Origin: Burkholderia sp. USMB20
GTDB taxonomy: Bacteria > Pseudomonadota > Gammaproteobacteria > Burkholderiales > Burkholderiaceae
DNA: 64,000 nucleotides
Direction of reading: 5' to 3'
NCBI RefSeq assembly: GCF_000949135.2
Contig: NZ_JTAN02000017.1
Coordinates: 248,001 to 312,000, forward strand
Part shown: positions 25,956 to 34,112 of the stretch, piece after piece
Layout: each line of letters begins with the position of its first letter
Numbering within the stretch: the first letter of the stretch is position 1
Program-made: the position numbers and the translations under genes
Notes under the pieces: model-generated
Databases searched by the model: none
What the model was told of the DNA's origin: nothing
Seen by the model: the letters and a program-made list of their open reading frames with translations, nothing else

Positions 25956-27170
25956 CTACCCCAAGTTCTTCAGCGAGAATCCAGGCTCGCGCGCCAGAGT
26001 TGGGGAAAGACCGATTTGCTTGGCAAGAAGCCTTCTCGCCAACATGTGGTCTGCCGGCCGGTTAACCGATTCCACGGCTCGCAGCACGCCGTCCGAAATG
26101 CACAGGATGGAGAAGTTCCGGGCGGTGGTGTCGCCGATCACTACGCGCTCGTCACGGTCGTCGCGTAGCCCAGCGATTTGCAGTTTCAAGTCGCCTTGGT
26201 CGCTCCAGAACCACGGCACCGCCTGATACTCGATTGGCGTACGTCCCGCGAGGCGAGCCGCCACTACGCGCGCCTGATCGACAGCGTTCTGCACCGACTC
26301 GAGTCGAACACGATGACCATCAGCGCGCATTGGAAAGGATGCGACATCCCCAATGGCAGATACTTGCAGATCAGCGGTCCGCAATGTGGCGTCAACAACA
26401 ATCCCATTGTCGACCGGCAAACCTGCCTGAAGCGCAAGCTCGACCCTCGGCACAGCGCCGATGCCGACCACTACGAGGTCTGCGGGAATCCGCTCTCCTC
26501 TGGTCGTGATGACCGACGCTACCCTGCCACCCCGTCCTTCCAACCGTTCCACGCCCGTCCGGAACAGTAGTTCCGTACCCAAGGAGCGATGCGCCCGAGT
26601 AAATGCGGCTGCACATTCGGGCGACAAGACCCGGGCCATTGGTCGCTCGCCAATATCCAGCACGCTGACAGCATGGCCGAGCTGACGCGCCGAAGCGGCG
26701 AACTCAAGTCCGATGAAACCGGCGCCAATCACGACCGCCTTGTTGCAGCCTGCAAGCGCTGCAAGGAGCCGATCGGCATCGTCCAGTGTTTGCAGGGACA
26801 GCACGCCCGCAAGTTCCGCCCCCGGCACCGGCAATGTTCGTGGCCGCGAGCCGGTCGCTATGACGAGATGGTCATATGGCAGAGATTCTCCGCTGTTGAG
26901 TGTGACGCGCTGCGCTTCTCGGTCGATTTTTTCGGCAACACCCGGGATAAGGGTCAGTCTGTTCTCCTTGAAAAAACTTTCTCCGCGGAAAGCCAGATCG
27001 GCGGCGCACGTCTTTCCGAGTAGGTAACTTTTGGAAAGAGGCGGTCGCTGATAGGGCAATCTGCCTTCGTCGGAGATAAGGCACAAGTCGCCGGTAAAGC
27101 CTTGCTGGCGCAAGGTCGAAGCGCATTGAAAACCAGCGTGTCCAGCGCCGAGTATGACAACTTTCTGCAT
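25956..27170 (-). CDS. NAD(P)H ferredoxin reductase, putidaredoxin/rhodocoxin reductase type
   Basis: A 404-residue FAD-dependent reductase that passes electrons from NAD(P)H to a [2Fe-2S] ferredoxin. The FAD-binding GAGHAG is at 8-13, ATGSRPR at 105-111, the NAD(P)-binding GAGFIG at 149-154, and the second FAD motif AIGDVASFP follows at about 277. Of the open frame to 27281, only the ATG at 27170 starts the FAD motif correctly and has GGAGA upstream. Its likely partner is the ferredoxin at 30288 and, through it, the P450 at 41979. Two insertion sequences now separate reductase and ferredoxin. The C-terminal GFSLKNLG is shorter than usual. Confidence 0.88.
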   Translation of the reverse strand: MQKVVILGAGHAGFQCASTLRQQGFTGDLCLISDEGRLPYQRPPLSKSYLLGKTCAADLAFRGESFFKENRLTLIPGVAEKIDREAQRVTLNSGESLPYDHLVIATGSRPRTLPVPGAELAGVLSLQTLDDADRLLAALAGCNKAVVIGAGFIGLEFAASARQLGHAVSVLDIGERPMARVLSPECAAAFTRAHRSLGTELLFRTGVERLEGRGGRVASVITTRGERIPADLVVVGIGAVPRVELALQAGLPVDNGIVVDATLRTADLQVSAIGDVASFPMRADGHRVRLESVQNAVDQARVVAARLAGRTPIEYQAVPWFWSDQGDLKLQIAGLRDDRDERVVIGDTTARNFSILCISDGVLRAVESVNRPADHMLARRLLAKQIGLSPTLAREPGFSLKNLG

Positions 27171-27334
27171 GGCTAAGCAATCTCCGCATGAGACATTCAT
27201 TTTTCCTCGCGTCCAATCCGACGCAAATCGCACTGCAGGGGGCGGAATTCCAGGTCGGACATCGCCGGTCGCCGCTGCCATGCGGGCCCGGCCTTGCTTA
27301 CTTGCACCGGTCCGTCATGGTCGTCCTCGCACAC

Positions 27335-27600
27335 GAGCTTGCGCACAATCTTCTCCGCGTCCGGATTCTTCAAGTCGAGCGCAACGGAGTGCCTGTTGCG
27401 CAACTGTACTTGCCGCCAAACGTAGGCGCCGCTCTTTCGCTACGTGGCCATTTTCGAAAAGCAGGTACTTGTTCAGCGTTGCCTTATTAGAAGGCGCCAC
27501 TTGCGAATCGAATCACCTGTACCTGGAGGCTCAATCTTGATCACGTCGGCTCCAAAACCAGCCCGCGTCGTGGCCGCAAAAGGTACAGCAATCAGTTGGT
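27335..27600 (-). pseudogene. CaiB/BaiF CoA-transferase N-terminal fragment
   Basis: Translating the minus strand gives FGADVIKIEPPGTGDSIRKWR, then after a frame change SGAYVWRQVQLRNRHSVALDLKNPDAEKIVRKLV. These are the N-terminal signatures of class III CoA-transferases. The fragment is cut on one side by the IS5-type element at 27611 and on the other near 27335, where the frame continues into unrelated sequence. It is therefore a relic of a degradative gene lost through IS insertion. Confidence 0.75.
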
Positions 27601-27610
27601 CCGTTTCTAG

Positions 27611-28434
27611 AGGCTGTTAACAATCAATGAATTGTGTTTACATCCTGATTTTTATGGGAGATCAGGATGGTTCGCTGGCTGATGAGCAACGCGCAATGGA
27701 CGAAGATCGAGCATCTGTTGCCAGGCAAGGCAAGCGATCCGGGACGCACAGCGGCAGACAATCGGCTGTTTGTCGAAGCGGTGCTATGGATCGCTCGTAC
27801 TGGCGCACTGTGGCGCGACCTGCCCAGCGAATTCGGTCGGTGGGAGCGCACGTACATGCGCTTTTCCCGCTGGAGCAGAAAGGGCGTATGGGAACGTGTG
27901 GCCCATGCCTTGGCAGGCGAAGCCGATTTGCAGCAATTGTTCAGCGATTCGACCATCGTGCGGGCGCACCAGCATTCAGCCGGCGCCCAAAAAAAGCGGG
28001 GCCGCAGGCACTTGGGCGGTCGCGGGGAGGATTGAGCACGAAACTGCATGTCGCGGTCGACGCGCTGGGCAATCCGCTGCGCATCGTACTGAGCGCCGGC
28101 CAGGTTGCCGACATCGACTGCGCCCCGGAACTGATTGCCGATCTCGCGGCGCAAGCCGTCATCGCTGACAAGGGCTACGACAGCAACGCGTTCGTCCAGC
28201 AGATCGAAGCTTCTGGTGCCCAGGCCGTGATCCCGCCACGCGCCAATCGACGCAATCCGCGCGCTTTCGATCCCGAGCTGTATCGTTCTCGCAACCTTAT
28301 CGAACGCTTCTTCAGTCGCATCAAACATTTTCGACGCCTCGCTACTCGCTATGACAAACTCGCCCGTAATAACTTCATGGCCTTTGCGCAACTCGCTTGC
28401 GCATTTGCGCCAAAGCTTTGATTGTTAACACGAC
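27611..28434 (+). mobile_element. IS5-family (IS427-group) insertion sequence, intact-looking
   Basis: An 824-base element. The ends share TGTTAACAATCAA (left 27615-27627, right about 28414-28426 in inverse), with imperfect outer bases. The target CTAG is found on both sides (27607-27610 and 28435-28438), as expected for this group. It contains one transposase read by frameshift. Confidence 0.85.
27667..28421 (+). CDS. IS5-family transposase made by -1 frameshift (OrfAB)
   Basis: OrfA (27667-28035) starts MVRWLMSNAQWTKIEHLLPGK and has the first acid region (LFSDSTIVRAHQHSAGA). OrfB continues in the -1 frame to 28421, with ADKGYDSNAF and RNLIERFFSRIKHFRR (Y-1 region: R, E). The slippery heptamer A-AAA-AAG lies at 27990-27996, the most efficient -1 site known in E. 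coli, so the fused DDE transposase should be made. Neither part has an internal stop apart from the normal OrfA end. The element is probably still active. Confidence 0.85.
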
Positions 28435-28438
28435 CTAG

Positions 28439-29777
28439 CAGGCTGCTGAAATACGCCCGAGCTGAAGCGGCCTCGCTCCAATTACGCGGCTCTCGCCGCA
28501 AGATTTGCGCATTGTGCGATTTCAATGCGAATTCAACGTCCTTGTAAGCGTTTTGAGGCCAATTCATGGTCTCATTTCCGTGTTTACTTTCACGATGGAC
28601 GGACTTGTGCCAAGGATCGCAGGCGCACGAGGTTGTACGCGGCCATGTTCAAAACGAACATCTGATCCACCTTCTTCAACCCGCGCACCATCGCCTGGCG
28701 CATGCGCCCTACGGTCGTCGCCCAGCCGAAGCCTTGTTCGATCAGCTTGCGCTTTTGCTGAGAAATGGCGTAGCCCACGCTCGAGGCAATCGTGTCGGCC
28801 ACCGCCGAACGCCGCCCCGAGGTATTTTGTGCTACATGCGGTGTCACCTTCATCTCGTGGCAGGCCTCGATGAACTCCTGTGCGTCGTAACCCTTGTCCG
28901 CACCCAGCGTGATCTCCGCGCTCGCATCCTGTACCGCTTGCCGCGCGTCGTTGATCAGGATCTTGGCCGCTTCACGCTCGGCATGCCCGTCAGCGTGCGT
29001 CACGCGCGCGTTGACCACCAGGCCGTGCCGGTTATCGGTCAGCGTATGGCCCATGTACCGCAATTCGCTGGCCGTCTTGCCTTTGCGATAGAGCCGCGCA
29101 TCGGGATCGGTCCTGGACTGATGCGTCTCGTTGCTGCGCTTGCTGCCTTTAAAGTCGTCCGCGCTGCCGCCGTCGTTGTCCTGATCGTCATCGTCCTTGC
29201 GCACGAAGCTCTTGTGCCCCGCCCACGCCTGGATCAGCGTGCCGTCGACGCTGAAGTGTTCGCCCGAGAGCAGACCCTTCTTCCCAGCGATGACCACTAC
29301 TTCATTGAAGAATTCGATAATCGCATCGTGCTTGATCAATCGCTCGCGATTCTTCGTGAAGACCGTGGGCACCCACACCTCGTCATCCATTGCCAGGCCG
29401 ATGAACCAGCGAAAAAGCAGGTTATATTGAACCTGCTCCATCAGTTGCCGCTCCGAGCGGATGCTGTAGAGAACCTGGATCAGCATGGCTCGCAATAGCT
29501 TCTCTGGCGCGATGCTCGGCCGCCCGCCCTTTATGTCCGCTTCGTACATCCCGGCGAACAGTCGATCCATCTTCGCCAGCGCTTCGTTCGCCATCAGGCG
29601 GATCGATCGCAACGGATGCGACTTCGGGACGAAGTCGTCCAGCTTTCGCAAGGAAAACAGGCTCTCGGTGAACGTGTCAGCGCCGCGCATGATCTCCAGT
29701 GGGCAAGTGAGGGTCTCAATATCAACGCAGCAAGGGCCTTCCGCGATGACGTAAGCCGCCGGTACTTCAGCAACCTG
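28439..29777 (-). mobile_element. second IS5-family element, abutting the first
   Basis: A 1339-base element with 16-base terminal repeats CAGGCTGCTGAAATAC and CAGGTTGCTGAAGTAC (two differences). CTAG lies at both outer edges (28435-28438 and 29778-29781). The left CTAG is shared with the neighbouring IS, so two different elements stand end to end on the same target word. Confidence 0.85.
28590..29690 (-). CDS. IS5-family transposase (366 aa)
   Basis: A full-length DDE transposase: MRGADTFTESLFSLRKLDDFVPKSHPLRSIR at the start, first acid in GEHFSVDGTLIQAWAGHKS, second in TLGADKGYDAQEF and third in the KLIEQGFGWATTVGRMRQAM region. A variable Asp/Gly-rich loop follows the first acid, as is normal in this group. 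The frame has no interruption, so the element may be mobile. Confidence 0.9.
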   Translation of the reverse strand: MRGADTFTESLFSLRKLDDFVPKSHPLRSIRLMANEALAKMDRLFAGMYEADIKGGRPSIAPEKLLRAMLIQVLYSIRSERQLMEQVQYNLLFRWFIGLAMDDEVWVPTVFTKNRERLIKHDAIIEFFNEVVVIAGKKGLLSGEHFSVDGTLIQAWAGHKSFVRKDDDDQDNDGGSADDFKGSKRSNETHQSRTDPDARLYRKGKTASELRYMGHTLTDNRHGLVVNARVTHADGHAEREAAKILINDARQAVQDASAEITLGADKGYDAQEFIEACHEMKVTPHVAQNTSGRRSAVADTIASSVGYAISQQKRKLIEQGFGWATTVGRMRQAMVRGLKKVDQMFVLNMAAYNLVRLRSLAQVRPS

Positions 29778-29943
29778 CTAGGACCTTGGATCCGTCGAGG
29801 GGACCGGTGGAGTTTGATTCATGGGGCGAGACAGAGTCGCAAGCGCCACGCGTAACACGGGGGCTTTCTGCAACGTAAGTCATGCGGTAGTTCCTTGGAA
29901 TGCTCGATTAAACCGAATCTAATCACACGCTCCGGCGGCGTCA

Positions 29944-29960
29944 GTCCCCTTCCCGGGGAC
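29944..29960. promoter_or_regulatory. GTCCCC dyad, copy 1
   Basis: GTCCCC-TTCCC-GGGGAC, perfect 6-base arms. It is 328 bases from the ferredoxin start. Together with flanking A and GT it is the exact reverse complement of the copy at 30206, including the loop. Confidence 0.65.
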
Positions 29961-30205
29961 GTGTGCGTTGTCGTTCTAATGACCTGCGCAAGTCACTCGT
30001 CGACCAGGCTCGGCACTGGGCCATTACGATCAATCTCGCGCGAGATGAACATTGAGCTCAGCGGACCATTCCCCATAGTGCTCCGGGTTCCTCCGGCCAT
30101 TGGTCGGCATGTTGGTTTTCTGCGGCTCTAGCAAGCCAAGTACTCCTTCGCCCGCCGAGCATTCGCAGCCGCGCGTTCTGCACTTCCCCCCTCTCTCCCA
30201 ACGAC

Positions 30206-30222
30206 GTCCCCGGGAAGGGGAC
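30206..30222. promoter_or_regulatory. GTCCCC dyad, copy 2
   Basis: GTCCCC-GGGAA-GGGGAC, perfect 6-base arms, ending 65 bases before the ferredoxin ATG. This is a typical activator or operator distance and is almost the same as at the P450 gene. Confidence 0.7.
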
Positions 30223-30287
30223 TTACACCGACGCGACCTTGAGGGATATTAAAACCTGCACCGTATCATCTGAAGGACATCGAAACC

Positions 30288-30611
30288 ATGCCCCGTGTCA
30301 TCTACATCCATTCCAACGGCGAACGCAACGAGGTCGAAGTACCTATCGGGCAGAACCTGATGATGGCCGCAACCAGTAACGATATCAAAGGCATTGTCGG
30401 CGACTGCGGCGGCGCGATGAGCTGTGCCACATGCCACGTGATCGTGGATGATTCGTTCGCCGGCCTGCTGCCTGCGCCTGACGACACCGAAAACCAGCTG
30501 CTGGACTTCACCGCCGCGCCGCGTGAAGCAAACAGCAGGCTGTCGTGCCAGATCTCGATGAGCGACCTGCTCGACGGCCTCGCAGTACGCATCGCCGATC
30601 CGCAACTCTAA
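30288..30611 (+). CDS. [2Fe-2S] ferredoxin, adrenodoxin/putidaredoxin type
   Basis: A 107-residue electron carrier. The four cluster ligands are Cys40, Cys46, Cys49 (CGGAMSCATC) and Cys87 (RLSCQI), the adrenodoxin spacing. The Ala/Pro-rich acidic stretch around DDTENQLLDF (65-73) is the usual site for docking to the reductase and P450. It is followed after 25 bases by the VOC gene. The reductase at 25956 and the P450 at 41979 are its logical partners. It is probably transcribed from the dyad-containing region upstream. Confidence 0.93.
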   Translation: MPRVIYIHSNGERNEVEVPIGQNLMMAATSNDIKGIVGDCGGAMSCATCHVIVDDSFAGLLPAPDDTENQLLDFTAAPREANSRLSCQISMSDLLDGLAVRIADPQL

Positions 30612-30636
30612 ATCGCACCGACAGGAGAATCTACCC

Positions 30637-31278
30637 ATGCAAACCACCGCCCCCGAAGTTAGCGGCGCCAAACCCAACGCGGCCCTGACACCCAATCCGG
30701 GCCTGACGCCGATGATGTTGAACCACGCGGCATGGGTGACGCCCGACGCCGCCGCGACGACTGATTTCTACACGCGCATCATGGGAATGGAGCTGGCGAG
30801 CACGGTGCTGGACGATAGCATCCCGTCCACCGGTGATGCCATTCCCTACTTCCATATTTTCTTTCGCATGGGAGACGGCTCTACGCTGGCGTTTTTTGAG
30901 GCGCCCGGCGTGCCCGCCCCGGCAAAGGCAAGCCATCCCGCTTACGACCTGTTCAATCACATCGCGCTGCAAGCGAAGGATCGCGCCGAGGTGATGCGCT
31001 GGTACGAGTGGCTGAAGTCGCAAGGAGTGGACGTGATCGGCCCGACCGACCATAAGGGCTTGATCCTGTCAATCTACTTCCACGACCCGGCGGGCGTTCG
31101 ACTGGAAATCACAACCCCGCTCGACACGCATTGGAATCGCCACACCGAGAAGGGCTACGCCGACCTCAAGCTGTGGGAAGACTGCAAAGCCAAAGCCAAG
31201 GCCGATGGAAGAGATGTGGGCCAAGCGCTTATCGAAATGATCAAAGACGTCCGCAAACGGTACGAAAAAAAGGCTTGA
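30637..31278 (+). CDS. VOC-family (glyoxalase/extradiol-dioxygenase fold) protein
   Basis: A 213-residue metal-binding VOC protein. Residues 25-150 hold the paired beta-alpha-beta-beta-beta modules (MLNHAAWVTPDAAATTDFYTRIMGMEL, then FNHIALQAKDRAEVMRWYEWLKSQG, ending AGVRLEITTP). Candidate metal ligands are His30 in LNHAAW, His105 in NHIAL and Glu153 in LEIT. The C-terminal 60 residues are a basic helix absent from small glyoxalases. It has a close paralogue at 53685-54344. Members catalyse isomerisation, ring cleavage or epimerisation; which applies here is open. Confidence 0.85.
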   Translation: MQTTAPEVSGAKPNAALTPNPGLTPMMLNHAAWVTPDAAATTDFYTRIMGMELASTVLDDSIPSTGDAIPYFHIFFRMGDGSTLAFFEAPGVPAPAKASHPAYDLFNHIALQAKDRAEVMRWYEWLKSQGVDVIGPTDHKGLILSIYFHDPAGVRLEITTPLDTHWNRHTEKGYADLKLWEDCKAKAKADGRDVGQALIEMIKDVRKRYEKKA

Positions 31279-31296
31279 CCGCCCGTCGAACGGCAA

Positions 31297-31620
31297 TCGG
31301 AAGGACTTGTCGCCTTTGACGATAAGACCATCAATTGTCTCCGCGGCCGGCCATATGCGCCTGTCGGTGATCTTTGGGACGCCGCACTGACGGACTTGCG
31401 AATGCTCATCACGGAAGCCGTCAATGCTGCGCAAGTCGTGCCTATGGCCACGTGGGGCACTTCACCGGAGATGATTGTGCCCCTCGACGGATGCTTGCCG
31501 GATCTCGTGAAACCGACCCGATCCGCCGAAGCGGCATGGAGCGCGCCTTGGTTTATATGGGTTTGGAGCCTGGCCAGCCCGTCAGCGAGTTGCAAATCAA
31601 CAAGGTGTTCATCGGGTCAG
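31297..31620 (+). pseudogene. LeuC-type dehydratase fragment (aconitase superfamily)
   Basis: The plus strand reads [32 protein letters not shown], then [19 protein letters not shown] and, after a frameshift near 31540, [18 protein letters not shown] and INKVFIGS. These follow the mid-part of 3-isopropylmalate/homoaconitase large subunits, up to just before the Fe-S cysteine (SCTN). The 5' and 3' ends are missing. It begins right after the VOC stop codon. It may once have hydrated a pathway intermediate. Confidence 0.8.
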
Positions 31621-31855
31621 CGCCGCCGCCCACTGCGGTGACGTGTGGGTGGTACAATTCCTTGCCGGCATGGTTCAATAGCACTGCGCGCGGGCGGCAC
31701 CCCCGGCGCCATCGCGTCGCATCTAGCCCCCTTTTGAGAGACAATTCCCGTAGGTGACGGAATCACGTTGACCCGTTTCGTGCACGCCACGATGGTCCTC
31801 TTCCCGGTCTCCCGACAGGCCCGGTCAAACACCTGACAAGTCGCAGGATTGGAGA
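31621..31855. other. junk between LeuC fragment and IS3 element
   Basis: No gene is seen. A solo copy of the IS3 terminal repeat (TGACCCGTTTCGTGCACG, 31769-31786) lies 87 bases before the true left end at 31856, possibly the scar of an earlier insertion of a related element. Confidence 0.5.
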
Positions 31856-31906
31856 TGACCCGCTTTCGTGGACACGATCTATCCTGACAAGGAGGAGGTA
31901 CGGATC

Positions 31907-32221
31907 ATGTCCAAATACCGAGCGCCCTATGCACCGGAATTTCGGCAACAGATCGTGGACTTGGTACACGCCGGGCGTCGCCCGGAAGAGTTGTCCAAGG
32001 AATTTGGCCCGAGCACGCCGACCATCTACGGCTGGGTTGCCCAGGCCGATCGTGATGCCGGTACACGACACGACGGCTTGACCTCGACCGAACACGAAGA
32101 GCTCTCGCGCCTGCGCCGTGAGAACCGTCAGCTCAAGCTTGAGCGCGAGATCCTGGCAAAAGCCGCGGCCTGGTTCGCGAGGGAGACCGGAACGCTGCCC
32201 GACAAGGGTTCGAGTTCATGA
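31907..32221 (+). CDS. IS3-family OrfA (HTH/leucine zipper)
   Basis: A 104-residue DNA-binding subunit: MSKYRAPYAPEFRQQIVDLVHAGRRPEELSKEFGPSTPTIYGWV is the HTH, and SRLRRENRQLKLEREILAKAAAWFA is the leucine zipper. GGAGG lies upstream of the ATG at 31907. It overlaps OrfB by 4 bases, as usual for IS3 elements. It is intact, but it cannot drive transposition without OrfB. Confidence 0.8.
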   Translation: MSKYRAPYAPEFRQQIVDLVHAGRRPEELSKEFGPSTPTIYGWVAQADRDAGTRHDGLTSTEHEELSRLRRENRQLKLEREILAKAAAWFARETGTLPDKGSSS

Positions 32222-32726
32222 AAGCGAATCAGGCCACCTGGCCTATTGCGACGATGGCACGGCTGCTGGGGGTCTCTGCCAGCGGCTTCTACGCTTGGCA
32301 CCAACGAGCGCCATCGGCGCATTCCCGTAGTGACGCCGATCTGGCGACCCGCATCCGCGCCATCTACGACGGCTCACGCGGCACCTACGGCATGCCTCGC
32401 GTTCATGCGGAGCTTGCTGAGCAAGGCATCCACGTCGCGCGCAAACGGGTCGCACGGCTGATGCGCCTCGCGGGTCTGCGTGGCGTGAGCCGGCGCAAGT
32501 GGATCACCACGACACAACGACAAGCCGGGGCACGCGCCGCACCGGACTTGGTGCAACGGCATTTCAATGCCGATGAGCCGAATCGCCTGTGGGTCGCCGA
32601 CGCGACCTTCGTGCCGACCCGCGCAGGCTTTCTCTATCTGAATTAGTAAGGACTTTCCCGATCTCGTGGCATAGCGATATGCCAGGATGGTTGGTGCTAG
32701 GCAACCCATCTGGGAAGGGGAAAGTC

Positions 32727-33806
32727 ATGGACAAGATTACTCGTATCGGCGTGGATCTGGCCAAGAACCTGATTCAGGTACACGGCGTGGACAGCATGGA
32801 ACGCGTGGTGGTCATGAAAGCCATCTCACGGCAGAAGTTTCTCGAGTGGTTTGCCAACCTCGCGCCGTGCCTGGTCGCAATGGAAGCGTGCAGCACAGCC
32901 CACTACTGGGCGCGCAAGCTGCGCGCACTCGGCCACGAAGTGCGCCTGATCGCGCCGCAGTTCGCCGCCCCCTACCGCAAGGGCGGTAAGCACGTGAAGA
33001 ACGACAGGCTGGATGCTGAGGCCATCTGCGAGGCCGCGGGCCGGCCGCATATGCGCTTCGTGGCCGTCAAAACGGCAGACCAGCAAAACGTGCTGGTGCT
33101 GCATCGGATGCGGGCCGGTTTCGTTGAGGAGCGTACCGCGCTCGTCAACCGGCTGCGCGGTGAGCTGGTCGAGTTCGGCGCATTTCTGCCGCAAGGCATC
33201 GACGCATTTCGTGCCCACTTCGTCGAGGCACTGGAGGGCGGGGCTACTGAACTGAACGGTGTCGCGCGCACTGCACTGCTGCAAGGCTGGGAGCACCTGC
33301 AGGCCCTCGACCAGCAAATCGCCTGGTGCGACGTGCAAGTCGCCGCGCACGTAAAGCACGACAGCAACGCGCAGCGCGTCATGGCGGTCATCGGCATCGG
33401 GCCGCTCACCGCATCCGCCGCGGTGGCCACCATTGGCGACGCTCGCCTGTTCCACAACGGCCGGCAATTTGCCGCCTGGGTTGGCACGGTGCCCAAACAG
33501 AAGAGCAGCGGCGGCAAGACCCGGCTGGGTCGCATCACGAAGCAGGGCAACACGTATCTGCGCACGCTGCTGTTCCAGGGCGCGCGCTCCGCGGTAACGA
33601 GCGCCCATCGACGAACCGACCGGCTCTCCCGCTGGATCGTTCAGATCCAGGCACGCGTGGGCTGGTATCGAACGCTGGTGGCCGTCGCCAACAAGCACGC
33701 GCGCATCCTGTGGGCGATTCTGGCAAGGGGCGAGCGCTTCGACCCCTCGCATGTCGCCACTCCCTCAAAACCGGCCAGCCACGGAGGAGGTACGGCAACA
33801 GCATGA
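32727..33806 (+). CDS. IS110-family DEDD transposase (359 aa)
   Basis: A DEDD (RuvC-like) recombinase plus a C-terminal transposase_20 domain. The first Asp is in IGVDLAKN, the second acid in LVAMEACSTAHYW, and the DRLDAEA motif follows. The C-terminal part has VIGIGPLTASAAVATIGDARLF and AAWVGTVPKQKSSGGKTRLGRITKQGN, with the conserved serine region. The open frame begins at 32589, but the ATG at 32727 (MDKITRIGVDLAKN) is correct for the family. It is full length and uninterrupted. Confidence 0.92.
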   Translation: MDKITRIGVDLAKNLIQVHGVDSMERVVVMKAISRQKFLEWFANLAPCLVAMEACSTAHYWARKLRALGHEVRLIAPQFAAPYRKGGKHVKNDRLDAEAICEAAGRPHMRFVAVKTADQQNVLVLHRMRAGFVEERTALVNRLRGELVEFGAFLPQGIDAFRAHFVEALEGGATELNGVARTALLQGWEHLQALDQQIAWCDVQVAAHVKHDSNAQRVMAVIGIGPLTASAAVATIGDARLFHNGRQFAAWVGTVPKQKSSGGKTRLGRITKQGNTYLRTLLFQGARSAVTSAHRRTDRLSRWIVQIQARVGWYRTLVAVANKHARILWAILARGERFDPSHVATPSKPASHGGGTATA

Positions 33807-34112
33807 ACGGGTAAATCTGGGCGTCACCCGTAAAGGGTGACTTGGTAATCCAGGACGCAAAAGCAAGGATAGCGACAGGTCAGACCGGCAGCGGGCGAAC
33901 TCGAACCACAGTCAGGCGCTACATCGCATGTATTCGCCGTTATCTGGATGGAGTCCTGCTGCGCGGTTACTATCCGGGCCCGGGCACCGGCAACGATGGT
34001 GCCCAACAAGGCCGCTTATAGGTGTGCAGTCTGTCTCGCCGCTGAATGCCGAATGTGTCCCAATGACATGGGAATCGAACGGATGGATGAATCAACCCCA
34101 GCTTGCAAAAAA
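33807..34112 (+). ncRNA. candidate bridge RNA region of the IS1111-like element
   Basis: Non-coding bases between the transposase stop and the right sub-terminal repeat. A clear hairpin GTCACCC-GTAAA-GGGTGAC lies at 33823-33841. In IS1111-type elements the bridge RNA that pairs donor and target is encoded at this right end; the region's size fits. The exact RNA ends and guide loops were not determined. Confidence 0.45.

Larger units (their letters stand above)
29778..30287. other. regulatory region upstream of the ferredoxin gene
   Basis: About 510 bases without a gene. It holds two GTCCCC-N5-GGGGAC dyads (29944-29960 and 30206-30222) in opposite orientation, 245 bases apart. It is the upstream region left after the IS insertion, so the promoter of the ferredoxin-VOC pair should be here. 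Confidence 0.6.

Noticed and set aside
28349-28567. Short minus-strand frame across the IS5-IS5 junction
   Set aside because: It spans two element ends and has no independent support.
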